Position numbers and translations under genes: made by a program. A DNA stretch of 64,000 bases from Nonomuraea maritima. Lineage in GTDB: Bacteria > Actinomycetota > Actinomycetes > Streptosporangiales > Streptosporangiaceae. Shown piece by piece: positions 42,203-50,439 of this stretch. The notes under the pieces are model-generated. The model was not told the DNA's origin, made no database searches, and worked only from the letters and a program-made list of their open reading frames with translations. The stretch is from contig NZ_FNFB01000001.1 in NCBI RefSeq assembly GCF_900100395.1, forward strand, positions 124,001 through 188,000. Direction: 5' to 3'. The stretch's first letter is position 1, and each line of letters begins with the position of its first letter.

Positions 42203-43353
42203 GCCTACTGGAGATCACCTGGACCGACCCGGTCACCGCCCGCCACGGCTACGTCGTCATCGACAGCCTGGTGCGCGGTGTCGCGAGCGGCGGGCTGAGG
42301 CTGCGCGAGGGCTGCTCGCTGGAGGAGGTACGCGGTCTGGCCCGCGGCATGTCGCTCAAGGAGGCGCTGGTCTACGTGCCCGGCGACCGCTACGTGCCGC
42401 TCGGCGGGGCCAAGGGCGGGATCGACATCGACCCGAACAACCCCGACTCCCCCGCGGTGCTGCGCCGCTTCCTCACCGCGGTCCTACCCGTGGTGCGCGA
42501 GCAGTGGAACACCGGCGAGGACTTCGGCATCAAGCAGGAACTGCTCGACGAGGTGACCGCCGACCTGGGCCTGTCCTCCACCGTCGAGGCGGCGTTCGCG
42601 CTGCTCGACGACCAGGCGGCGGCGCGCGAACGGCTGCGCGCCGCGATGGCGACGGTGGTCGACGGCGTGCCGCTGGCCGACCTGGTCGGCGGGTACGGCG
42701 TGGCGGAGGCGGCACTCGCGGTCGCCCGCTGGCACGGGATCGAGCCGGCGTCCGCGGTCGTGCAGGGCTTCGGCTCGATCGGCGGGGCCACGGCCCGGTA
42801 CCTGCGCCGGGCGGGCGTCCTGGTGGTGGCGGTCGCCGACCGTGACGGGCTCATGGCGTGCGAGGACGGCCTCGACGTGGAGGCGATGCTGCGCGCGCGG
42901 GACGGGCGCGGCGTCGTCGACCGCTCGTGCCTGCGGCCGGGCGACAGGACCGGGCCGGGCGCGCAGTGGCTGGACGTCCCGGCCGACCTGCTGGTTCCCG
43001 CGGCGATGTCGTACGTGATCGGCACTTCTGAGGCGGCCAGGGTGCGCGCGAGGATCGTGGTGGAGGGCGCCAACCTGCCGACCCTGCCGGAGGCCGAGAC
43101 GCTGCTGATCGGCCGGGGCATCCCGGTCGTGCCGGACTTCCTGGCCAACGTCATGACGAACGCCTGGTGGTGGTGGGTGGTGTTCGGCGACATCGAGCCC
43201 ACGGCGGAGGCGGCGTTCGCCAAGATCTCCTCGACGATGCGGCGGCTGGCCGGCGCGATCACCGGCGACTCCGCCGGCCTGTCACTCCGCAAGTCCGCAC
43301 TGGCCCTTGCCGAACGCAACGCGGCCCTCATCGCGTCCCGTCATCCGCACTAG
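42199..43353 (+). CDS. Glu/Leu/Phe/Val family amino-acid dehydrogenase
   Basis: The 384-residue NAD(P)-linked enzyme has the catalytic-Lys motif VPLGGAKGGIDIDPNNPDSP, the hinge EDFGIKQELLDEV, the Rossmann motif VVQGFGSIGGATARYLRRAG and the C-terminal VEGANLPTLPEAETLLIGRG. It oxidatively deaminates an amino acid to a 2-oxoacid. GTG 42199 overlaps the decarboxylase stop, so product and next enzyme are coupled. Its reading frame runs 26 bp into the convergent selB. Which amino acid is used cannot be read from the sequence. Confidence 0.92.
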   Translation: MSLLEITWTDPVTARHGYVVIDSLVRGVASGGLRLREGCSLEEVRGLARGMSLKEALVYVPGDRYVPLGGAKGGIDIDPNNPDSPAVLRRFLTAVLPVVREQWNTGEDFGIKQELLDEVTADLGLSSTVEAAFALLDDQAAARERLRAAMATVVDGVPLADLVGGYGVAEAALAVARWHGIEPASAVVQGFGSIGGATARYLRRAGVLVVAVADRDGLMACEDGLDVEAMLRARDGRGVVDRSCLRPGDRTGPGAQWLDVPADLLVPAAMSYVIGTSEAARVRARIVVEGANLPTLPEAETLLIGRGIPVVPDFLANVMTNAWWWWVVFGDIEPTAEAAFAKISSTMRRLAGAITGDSAGLSLRKSALALAERNAALIASRHPH

Positions 43354-45085
43354 GCGACACGCAGATCCGTGACGCGTTGTCGACCCGCCGGGTGCGGCCC
43401 TGGGCGTCGAGGTACTCGAGCAGCGGTAGGGCGACGCGGCGGCTCGTCCCGAGGGCCGTCCGCGCCTGACTCACCGTGAAGGGCGCGGGCAGCTCGCTCA
43501 GCACGTCCACCGCCAGCTCCGGCGCCTCCGGCAGGAGGACGACGTTCCTCGCGACGGGCAGCAACGCCGCCGCCCGCACGGCCGCCGCGAGGCGAGCGCC
43601 GGTCAGCTGGAGTTCGGCCAGGCGTTCGGCGGTGGGGGCGTCGAAGGGGCGACCCGCGAGTTCGGCGCGCAGCCGGGCGACCGCCTTCTCGACCTGGGGC
43701 GGCATGGACGCGTGGTCGCCGCTGAGGATCACCCCTGCTCTGATGGTCAGCGGCTCGGCGACGAGCGCCCGTGCCAGCCGCCGGTCGGGCAGGCCGAGCA
43801 GCCGGGCGGCGGCGTCCACGGTGATGCCCTGGTCGCGGTGCGCCACCTGCTCCGCCAGGTTGCGGCGGAGCTCGGACCAGTGGCCTGGGTCGGCGAACCA
43901 GTCTCCCGCCACCGGCCGTCCAGCGGGCTCGGCCCCCATCGCGGTCAGCTCGGCCCGGCTCAGCAGTCCGTGCCAGCGCAGCAGGTCGGCCGCGGTGGGC
44001 ACGGTCACCCCCGCGAGGGCGGCCCCGCGGGCCGCCGCGGCTCCCCGGCGCCGCAGGGGCGCGGGCCGCACGTCGAGGACGCGCACGCCCGCCACGATCA
44101 TCCGGCGGCCGGGATCGCGAAGCAGCCCACGGTCACCGGCCCTGAGCGGCATGGGCCGGGCGAGGGTGAGGCGAGCCGTGTCCACGCCCAAAGGGCGCAG
44201 CCGAGCCGGGACGGCGGCGGAACCGAGATGGAAGAGGAGGTCCCCGCGCAGGTCCCCGCTGAGGTCTCCGCCGGCCTCCAGTCGTACGTCCGCCGACTCG
44301 GTGGTGAGCCATGCGTCCGGGGTCAGCAGCGCGGTGCCACGGGACAACGTGTCGCGATCGGCGCCCCTGACGTTGATGGCGACGCGAGCCGTCGCCGGCA
44401 CCGCCTCCCTCCGCCGGTTGAGTGTCTGAAGGCCACGGACCTGCACCCGGTCCGGCCCGGCGAGCAGTTCGTCGCCCACCCGCACCGTGCCGTGCGTGAG
44501 CGTGCCGGTGACGACGGTTCCTGCCCCGGTGATGGTGAACACCCGATCGATCCACAACCGCACCGGGCCGTCCCTGCGCGGTTCGGGGAGCTCGGCCGCG
44601 AGCCGGTCGAGCGCGGCGGACAGCTCGGGCAGGCCCTGCCCCGTCAGGCCGCTGACGGCGACCGCGTCGATCTCCGACAGGGTCGTCCCTTCCAGGTGGA
44701 GGCGGGCCTCCTCCTGGGCGGGTCCCGGGTCGGCGAGGTCGGCGTGGGTGACCACCAGCAGGCCGTGCCGTACGCCCAGGGCGTGCAGGGCGGCCAGGTG
44801 CTCGGCGGACTGGGCCCGCCACCCCTCGTCCGCCGCGACGACGAACATGACCGCGGGGCACGGGCCGGCACCGGCGAGCATGTTGGTGACGAACCGCTCG
44901 TGGCCGGGGACGTCGACGAACGCCACCTGCCGGCCCGACTCGAGCGCGGTCCAGGCGAAGCCGAGGTCGATGGTCATGCCCCGGCGTCGTTCCTCGGCCC
45001 AGCGGTCGGGTTCCATTCCGGTGAGCGCTCGTACCAGGGTCGACTTGCCGTGATCGACGTGCCCGGCGGTGGCGATCACCCACAT
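43328..45085 (-). CDS. selB: selenocysteine-specific elongation factor SelB
   Basis: The 585-residue GTPase has G1 ATAGHVDHGKSTLVRALTGM, G2 region RGMTIDLGFAW, G3 FVDVPGHERFVTNMLAGAGP and G4 VVTHADL, then domains II-III, then a C-terminal winged-helix region that binds the SECIS hairpin. It brings Sec-tRNA to in-frame UGA codons. ATG 45085 follows GAGGGG. The upstream region on the same strand is tRNA-Sec and selA. It is convergent with the amino-acid dehydrogenase. Confidence 0.95.
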   Translation of the reverse strand: MWVIATAGHVDHGKSTLVRALTGMEPDRWAEERRRGMTIDLGFAWTALESGRQVAFVDVPGHERFVTNMLAGAGPCPAVMFVVAADEGWRAQSAEHLAALHALGVRHGLLVVTHADLADPGPAQEEARLHLEGTTLSEIDAVAVSGLTGQGLPELSAALDRLAAELPEPRRDGPVRLWIDRVFTITGAGTVVTGTLTHGTVRVGDELLAGPDRVQVRGLQTLNRRREAVPATARVAINVRGADRDTLSRGTALLTPDAWLTTESADVRLEAGGDLSGDLRGDLLFHLGSAAVPARLRPLGVDTARLTLARPMPLRAGDRGLLRDPGRRMIVAGVRVLDVRPAPLRRRGAAAARGAALAGVTVPTAADLLRWHGLLSRAELTAMGAEPAGRPVAGDWFADPGHWSELRRNLAEQVAHRDQGITVDAAARLLGLPDRRLARALVAEPLTIRAGVILSGDHASMPPQVEKAVARLRAELAGRPFDAPTAERLAELQLTGARLAAAVRAAALLPVARNVVLLPEAPELAVDVLSELPAPFTVSQARTALGTSRRVALPLLEYLDAQGRTRRVDNASRICVSPSADDGTR

Positions 45086-45108
45086 GGGACCCCTCGGATG
45101 AGATCTGG

Positions 45109-45201
45109 CGGAGGCGGACGGGAATCGAACCCGCCGCGCCGAGCTGCTCGACGCCATCGGTTTTGAAGACCGAGAGGGCCACCAGGCACCCGGACGCCTC
45201 C
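45109..45201 (-). tRNA. selC: tRNA-Sec (TCA)
   Basis: On the minus strand the acceptor GGAGGCG (45201-45195) pairs with CGCCTCC (45116-45110), and the anticodon loop holds TCA in GTCTTCAAAACC. A long variable arm (GGCGTCGAGCAGCTCGGCGC region) and a T-arm GGCGGGTTCGATTCCCGTC are present. The 93-nt length and extended acceptor fit bacterial tRNA-Sec. It lies between selA and selB, 10 bp from selA and 23 bp from selB. Confidence 0.95.
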
Positions 45202-45211
45202 GTTCGCGATC

Positions 45212-46537
45212 TTAGCCGCGTCCGGTCCGCTGTTGAAGATCTTTTCCAGTGATGACCACGGCGTTGAACAGGTCCTCGTCGTCCTCGGCGGCCACGGCTC
45301 GCAGGTCGAGGAAACAGCGGCCCTGCTCCACCCGGGCGAGCACGGGCGGCTCCGCCAGCCGCAGCGGCCCCGCGAGCTCGGCGTCGAGCGCGACGGCCGC
45401 GCTGGGCAGCATCACCCCGGGGGCGCTCCCACCGCCGACCGTGGCGGCGCTCGCGACGGCCTCCGCTCGCAGCCCCGCCTCCGCGAGCCGTGCGGCGAGC
45501 GCCTCGGCACGGCGGCGCAGCCGGACGGGGTCGGCGTGGAGGGCGGCGGACGTCGGTGTGGAAGGGGCGCCCAGCGTCGCCTCCAGCGCGGCGAGCGTGA
45601 GCTTGTCGACCCGCAGCGCCCGGGCCAGCGGATGCCTGCGCAGCCGCTCCACCAGGTCGGCGCGGCCGAACAGCAGGCCGCACTGGGGCCCGCCAAGCAG
45701 CTTGTCGCCGCTCGCGGTCACCAGGTCCGCGCCGCGTGCGAGCCAGGTCGCCGCGTCGGGCTCGTCCGGCAGCAGCGGCTCGGGCCGGAGCAGGCCGGAG
45801 CCCGCGTCGGCCACCAGGGGGACATGGGTGCGGGCGCAGAGCCCGGCCAGGTCCGCGATGCCGGGAGTCCCGGCGAACCCCTCGATCCGGTAGTTGGAGG
45901 GATGGACCTTCAGCACGAACCCGGTGTCCTGGCCGATCGCCCTGGCGTAGTCGTCCACTGTCGTCCGGTTGGTCGTGCCGACCTCGCGCAGCCGTGCTCC
46001 CGTGGACACGAGCAGGTCAGGAAGACGGAAGCCGTCACCGATCTCGACGAGTTCGCCCCGGCTGATGACGATTTCCCTGCCCGCGGCGAGCGCGGTCGCG
46101 GCCAGGGCGAGCGCGGCGGCGTTGTTGTTGACGACGTGGACGGCCTGCGCGGCCGGCACCGCCGCGGCCAGTGCCGCCAGCGCGCCGCGCCCCCGGCGGC
46201 CCCGGCGGCCGTTCGCGAGGTCGAGTTCGATGTCGGTGGTGCCCGCGGCGACGCGCACCGCCTCCACCGCAGCCTCCGGCAGGCGTGCGCGGCCCAGATT
46301 GGTGTGCAGGATGACCCCGGTGGCGTTGACGACCCGGCGCGGACCGCCTGCGGGCAGTGACGCCAGTGCCGTCTCCGCGACCTCGCCGGGGGCGATCGTT
46401 CCCTGCCTGGCCAGGCGCTGCGCCTCGGTGATGACGGCCTTGACCCTGGCATGCCCGAGCCGCAGCAGCGCCTGCGCGAACCTCTGGTCTGCGAGTACGG
46501 CGTCGGTACGAGGGATGAGGCGGCGCGGATCCGTCAT
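45212..46537 (-). CDS. selA: L-seryl-tRNA(Sec) selenium transferase SelA
   Basis: The 441-residue PLP enzyme converts Ser-tRNA-Sec to Sec-tRNA-Sec using selenophosphate. The PLP-Lys motif is VTASGDKLLGGPQCGLLFGR; VVNATGVILHTNLGRARLPE, VHVVNNNAAALALAATALAA and LREVGTTNRTTVDDYARAIG are conserved. ATG 46537 is 29 bp from the divergent selD start. It is the first gene of the selA-selC-selB string. Confidence 0.96.
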   Translation of the reverse strand: MTDPRRLIPRTDAVLADQRFAQALLRLGHARVKAVITEAQRLARQGTIAPGEVAETALASLPAGGPRRVVNATGVILHTNLGRARLPEAAVEAVRVAAGTTDIELDLANGRRGRRGRGALAALAAAVPAAQAVHVVNNNAAALALAATALAAGREIVISRGELVEIGDGFRLPDLLVSTGARLREVGTTNRTTVDDYARAIGQDTGFVLKVHPSNYRIEGFAGTPGIADLAGLCARTHVPLVADAGSGLLRPEPLLPDEPDAATWLARGADLVTASGDKLLGGPQCGLLFGRADLVERLRRHPLARALRVDKLTLAALEATLGAPSTPTSAALHADPVRLRRRAEALAARLAEAGLRAEAVASAATVGGGSAPGVMLPSAAVALDAELAGPLRLAEPPVLARVEQGRCFLDLRAVAAEDDEDLFNAVVITGKDLQQRTGRG

Positions 46538-46566
46538 GATCCGGACTTACACCATGATCAACGGAT

Positions 46567-47571
46567 ATGTACATTACGATCATGCAGCGATTGACGCACT
46601 ACGCGCAGGGCGGCGGCTGCGCCTGCAAGATCCCGGCCGGCGAGCTGGAGAGCGTGCTCGCGGGCTTCGGCGCGGTGCCGCCCGACGATCCGCTGGGCGA
46701 GCTGCTGATCGGCACGGAGACGGGTGACGACGCGGCGGTCGTCCTGGTCCAGGGCGACACCGCGATCGTGAGCACCGCCGACTTCTTCACGCCGGTCGTC
46801 GACGACGCCTACGACTGGGGCAGGATCGCCGCCGCCAACGCGCTCTCGGACGTCTACGCCATGGGAGGGCGGCCGCTCGTCGCCCTCAACGTGCTGTGCT
46901 GGCCCCGGGAGGGCCTGCCGTACGAGATCGCCAGGGAGGTGCTGCGGGGTGGCGCGGACGTCGCGCGGCAGGCCGGGTGCCACGTGGCGGGCGGGCACAG
47001 CGTGAACGGGCCCGAGCCCATGTACGGCATGGCGGTCACCGGTCTCGCCGACCCGGCACGGCTGATGCGCAACGACGCCGGCCGCCCCGGGCTGCCGCTG
47101 TCGCTGACCAAGCCCATCGGCTCCGGCGTGCTGAACAACCGGCACAAGGCCACGGCCGAGGTGTTCCCGCAGGCGATCGAGGTCATGACCCGGCTCAACG
47201 CCGACGCGGGCCACGCCGCGCTCGAAGCCGGCGTACGGTGCGCCACCGACGTCACCGGCTTCGGCCTGCTGGGCCACCTGTACAAGCTCGCCCGGGCCTC
47301 CGGCGTCACCGCGGTGGTCGACGCGGCGGCCGTCCCGCTCATCGACGGCGCCCGTGAGGCCGTGCGAGACGGCTACGTCCCCGGAGGTTCACGCCGCAAC
47401 CTGGACTGGGTGGCCCCGCACACCGACATCGGGACGACCGACGAGGAGACGCTCCTCCTGCTCGCCGACGCGCAGACCTCCGGGGGCCTGCTGATCGCCG
47501 GCGAGATCCCGGGAGCTCCGGTGATCGGGGAGCTGATCCCCCGCGAGGACCACACCGTCCTGATCCGCTGA
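46567..47571 (+). CDS. selD: selenide, water dikinase SelD
   Basis: This 334-residue enzyme makes selenophosphate from selenide and ATP. The N-terminal catalytic motif reads QGGGCACKIPAGELE, with Cys (TGC), not selenocysteine, in the active position. TETGDDAAVVLVQGDTAIVS and RIAAANALSDVYAMGGRPLV are typical. ATG 46567 gives five extra residues over ATG 46582; no ribosome binding site is seen before either, so the transcript may be leaderless. It is divergent from selA. Confidence 0.95.
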   Translation: MYITIMQRLTHYAQGGGCACKIPAGELESVLAGFGAVPPDDPLGELLIGTETGDDAAVVLVQGDTAIVSTADFFTPVVDDAYDWGRIAAANALSDVYAMGGRPLVALNVLCWPREGLPYEIAREVLRGGADVARQAGCHVAGGHSVNGPEPMYGMAVTGLADPARLMRNDAGRPGLPLSLTKPIGSGVLNNRHKATAEVFPQAIEVMTRLNADAGHAALEAGVRCATDVTGFGLLGHLYKLARASGVTAVVDAAAVPLIDGAREAVRDGYVPGGSRRNLDWVAPHTDIGTTDEETLLLLADAQTSGGLLIAGEIPGAPVIGELIPREDHTVLIR

Positions 47572-47637
47572 CCTCCGGCCGCCGTCCACGACCAGGTGTA
47601 CGAGCCTGCGCCCCTCCGGGACGGGAATGACGGGAGG

Positions 47638-47997
47638 GTGCGGGAAGTCTTCGCCCACGAGGCGACGATCGTCATGGAGGAGCCCGGCGATGTGCGCGCC
47701 CCGGGCGCGGCCGTCACGCTGGCGCTGTGCGGATCCTGGGAGCACGAACCACCCTGCCCCCTCGCGCCGCACCACACGTCCGCCGACCGCCGGGGCGACA
47801 GGCTGCACGTACGCGTCCTGTTCGCCACGGCCCCCGAAGCGGAGGACGACGTACGGCGACGCATCGACGCCGCCCTCGCACGGGGAACGCTCGAAGGCCC
47901 GGACGGCACGACCACCCGATGGCGCCTCGTGCACACCGCCCCCACCCACCTGACCGCCGAGGAGCAGCCACACGCCGAGCGACTCAGACACGCCTGA
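47638..47997 (+). CDS. hypothetical protein downstream of selD
   Basis: This is a small soluble protein of 119 residues with a characteristic motif TLALCGSWEHEPPCPLAPHH and an acidic/basic C-terminal half with VRVLFATAPEAEDDVRRRID and RWRLVHTA. Cys, His and Trp in the first motif suggest a metal or small-ligand site. I believe similar proteins occur beside selD in other actinomycetes, but I cannot name the family. Start is uncertain: GTG 47638 or ATG 47674, with the frame open from 47596. It is probably co-transcribed with selD. Confidence 0.65.
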   Translation: MREVFAHEATIVMEEPGDVRAPGAAVTLALCGSWEHEPPCPLAPHHTSADRRGDRLHVRVLFATAPEAEDDVRRRIDAALARGTLEGPDGTTTRWRLVHTAPTHLTAEEQPHAERLRHA

Positions 47998-48071
47998 ACG
48001 CCGACGCCGGCTCCGCCGCGGAGCGAGCGGGGCGCGCGGGGTGCTTTCGCGGGTGCGGCCATGCCGTCCGG

Positions 48072-48992
48072 TCACCGTGCCTCGGGCGTGACGGTGGGTC
48101 GCGGGTGGCCGTCCGGTGGGGGGACGCAGACGGTGAGGGCCTTCGGGACGGCCTTGGCTTTGAGGTGGGTGGTGGGGGCGCGGTCGCCGCCGTCGAGTTC
48201 GTAGGTCATCGGGGCGCCCAGCCGGGCTGACACCTTTCTGGCACGGGTCACCCGGACGAACGGGGAGTCGGCGGAGGTGCCCGCGGTCATCCGGGCGAGT
48301 ACCCGGGCCCACTGCAGCGGGCCCTCGGCGGTGGAGACGCCGACCTCGAGCCGGCCGTCGTCCGGACGGGCGCCGTCGAACGCCTCCACGCCGCCCGCGA
48401 TCATGCTGACGTTGCCCAGCAGCAGGCAACTCGCCTCACCCTCGAACCACGTCGTCCCGTCGACCTTGATCGTCATCGGGACCAGCGGTTCCCCGACGTG
48501 CCGGACGGCCGCCATGACGTAGCCGAGCTTGCCGAGGCGCTTCTTGGTCCGGCCGTCCACGTCGGCGATCATCTCTGCCTCGAACCCGGCCCCCGCCATC
48601 ACGGCGAAGTGCTCGCCGTTCAGCCGGCCCAGGTCGAGCTCGCGCCGCGGTCCGTGGCAGCCGATCCGTACGGCCTCGTCGAGGTCGGCGGGGATGCCGA
48701 GGTTGGCCGCGAAGAGGTTCGCGGTGCCGGCGGGGAGGATGGCCATCGGCACGCCGGAGCCCGCGAGCGCGTCGGCGCACCGTTGCACCATGCCGTCGCC
48801 GCCCCACACGAACACCAGCTCGGCCCCCTGGTCGAGGGCCTTGCGGACCTTCTTGGGCGCTTTCCTGCTCTTGTTCACCTCGTACCAGAGGAGGTTTCCG
48901 ACGTTCTGCTCGGCGAGGAGGACGCGCAGCCGGTCCAGTCCTGCGCCGAGGGTCTTCTTGCGGTGCGCGACGACCGCCGTGGTGGGGGACAT
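48072..48992 (-). CDS. diacylglycerol kinase family lipid kinase
   Basis: The product has 306 residues and the DAGK catalytic core: KALDQGAELVFVWGGDGMVQ (GGDG motif), then LAGSGVPMAILPAGTANLFA (ATP loop). The C-terminal beta domain includes FAVMAGAGFEAEMIADVDGR. It phosphorylates diacylglycerol or a related lipid to the phosphatidate. ATG 48992 is used; the open frame to 49796 is a reading-frame artefact over the PAP2 gene. It is divergent from the PAP2 gene at 49065, so a lipid kinase and lipid phosphatase share one intergenic region of 72 bp. Confidence 0.9.
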   Translation of the reverse strand: MSPTTAVVAHRKKTLGAGLDRLRVLLAEQNVGNLLWYEVNKSRKAPKKVRKALDQGAELVFVWGGDGMVQRCADALAGSGVPMAILPAGTANLFAANLGIPADLDEAVRIGCHGPRRELDLGRLNGEHFAVMAGAGFEAEMIADVDGRTKKRLGKLGYVMAAVRHVGEPLVPMTIKVDGTTWFEGEASCLLLGNVSMIAGGVEAFDGARPDDGRLEVGVSTAEGPLQWARVLARMTAGTSADSPFVRVTRARKVSARLGAPMTYELDGGDRAPTTHLKAKAVPKALTVCVPPPDGHPRPTVTPEAR

Positions 48993-49064
48993 ACGGCGCG
49001 GACTACCCGTGGTACTCGATCTCAGACGGGAATCTTCGCCTCCTGCCGGGGCAGCGGCGAAGGA

Positions 49065-49787
49065 ATGCGGAACGCGAACGACCGTCTCGGGGTGAGGCCG
49101 GCGATCGCCGCCTCGGCGGTCGCGCTCTTCGTCGTCCCCTTCTGTCTCCTGCACGTCGTGGCGACGAGGCCGGTCAACGTTGTGGACGCGCGGGTCGCCG
49201 CGCAGCTGCACGCCTTCGCGCTCGCGCATCCTGGAGTGACGCGCCTGCTCATCGTGTGGACGGACGTGTTCGGCCCGTGGCCCTGGCGGGTCGCGGTCGT
49301 CGCCGTGGCGGCCTGGCTGGCGTACCGGGGCGCGACAGGGGCGGCCGTCTGGGCGGTCACCACCATGGTGGTGGGCGGGCTGCTCGGCTGGGCGCTCAAG
49401 ATGGTCACCGCTCGGGGCAGGCCGCTGCTGCCGGACCCGGTGGCGCTCGCGCCCGGACCGTCGTTCCCTTCGGGGCACACGGTCAACGTGACGCTGGGCG
49501 CGGGGGTGATCGTCCTGCTGCTCCTGCCGATGCTGCCGCGCTGGGGGCGGCGGGTGGCCTGGGCGGTCGCGTGCTTCCTGGTGCTGACGGTCGGCGGTAC
49601 GCGGATCGCGCTGGGCGTGCACTGGGTGAGCGACGTGGCAGGCGGGATCGTGCTGGGCGTCGCCGTGATCGCGGCCACGACGGCGACGTACGAGGGCCGG
49701 CGGCGGGAGGCGGGGCGCCGGCCCGCCGCGGTGTTGTCCGAAGGAGTGGCTCCCGAATCGGCGGAGGTGGTTCGTGTCCGGCGCTGA
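49065..49787 (+). CDS. PAP2-family phosphatase 1
   Basis: This is a 240-residue membrane phosphatase with the three PAP2 motifs: KMVTARGRPLLPDPV (C1), PSFPSGHTVNVTLG (C2), and GTRIALGVHWVSDVAGG (C3, with the catalytic His and Asp). Six helices are predicted. It dephosphorylates phosphatidate, undecaprenyl diphosphate or similar lipids. ATG 49065 has GAAGGA immediately upstream. The gene overlaps its paralogue by 14 bp. Confidence 0.9.
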   Translation: MRNANDRLGVRPAIAASAVALFVVPFCLLHVVATRPVNVVDARVAAQLHAFALAHPGVTRLLIVWTDVFGPWPWRVAVVAVAAWLAYRGATGAAVWAVTTMVVGGLLGWALKMVTARGRPLLPDPVALAPGPSFPSGHTVNVTLGAGVIVLLLLPMLPRWGRRVAWAVACFLVLTVGGTRIALGVHWVSDVAGGIVLGVAVIAATTATYEGRRREAGRRPAAVLSEGVAPESAEVVRVRR

Positions 49788-50439
49788 GCGCATCAAGTAC
49801 TACGCGCAGACGATCTTAGGTCCGATGTTGCTGATGGCCGTGACCACGTACGGCGCGGGCACGCTCGTCTTCGCCCACCTCAGCGGCGAGGCGGCGGTGA
49901 GCCGGGCGGTGGCGGCCGGGCGTACGGCGCTGGGCAACGAGCTCACCGACCTCGGCAGCAGCCTGTCGGACACCCCTTACGTCGTGGCGCTCACCGCGCT
50001 GGCCGCGGTCGTCCTCAGGATGGTCCTGCGGCGGTGGCGCGAGTCGCTCTTCCTCGTCGCGGCGGTGTGGAGCCAGTCGCTGGTGTTCCTCGCCACCACC
50101 GAGGCCGTGGGACGACGGCGGCCGCCGGTGCCGCACCTGGACGAGGCGCCGCCGACCTCCAGTTTCCCGTCCGGGCACGTCAGCGCCGCCGTCGCGCTCT
50201 ACTGCGGGCTCGCGCTCGTGCTGGCCACGCACGTGCGCAGCCGGGCGCTCCAGGCACTGATCTGGGTGGCCGGCGCGGCGGCCCCGGTGGCCGTCGGCGT
50301 CTCGCGCGTCTACCGGGGCATGCACTTCGTCAGCGACGTCCTGTGGGGGCTGCTGCTCGGGGCGGGCTGCGTCGCGATGGCGGCCTGGGCGATCCTGTAC
50401 GGACGCCCCGGCCGGGACCGTCAGCGCTCCAGGTCGTGA
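49774..50439 (+). CDS. PAP2-family phosphatase 2
   Basis: A 221-residue membrane phosphatase with TTEAVGRRRPPVPHLDEAPP (C1), TSSFPSGHVSAAVALYCGLA (C2) and GVSRVYRGMHFVSDVLWGLL (C3). GTG 49774 lies inside the preceding gene. Two PAP2 genes in tandem probably work on different lipid phosphates. It converges with the epimerase gene, overlapping by 19 bp at the 3' ends. Confidence 0.9.
   Translation: MSGAERIKYYAQTILGPMLLMAVTTYGAGTLVFAHLSGEAAVSRAVAAGRTALGNELTDLGSSLSDTPYVVALTALAAVVLRMVLRRWRESLFLVAAVWSQSLVFLATTEAVGRRRPPVPHLDEAPPTSSFPSGHVSAAVALYCGLALVLATHVRSRALQALIWVAGAAAPVAVGVSRVYRGMHFVSDVLWGLLLGAGCVAMAAWAILYGRPGRDRQRSRS

Noticed and set aside
42199..43353. Leucine/valine dehydrogenase as specific name
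   Set aside because: The family motif supports only an amino-acid dehydrogenase; substrate residues cannot be assigned from sequence alone.
46567..46640. Selenocysteine in SelD
   Set aside because: The catalytic position is encoded by TGC; no in-frame TGA is present there.
48993..49796. N-terminal extension of the lipid kinase frame to 49796
   Set aside because: It is the antisense of the PAP2 gene with biased composition; the DAGK domain starts right after ATG 48992.
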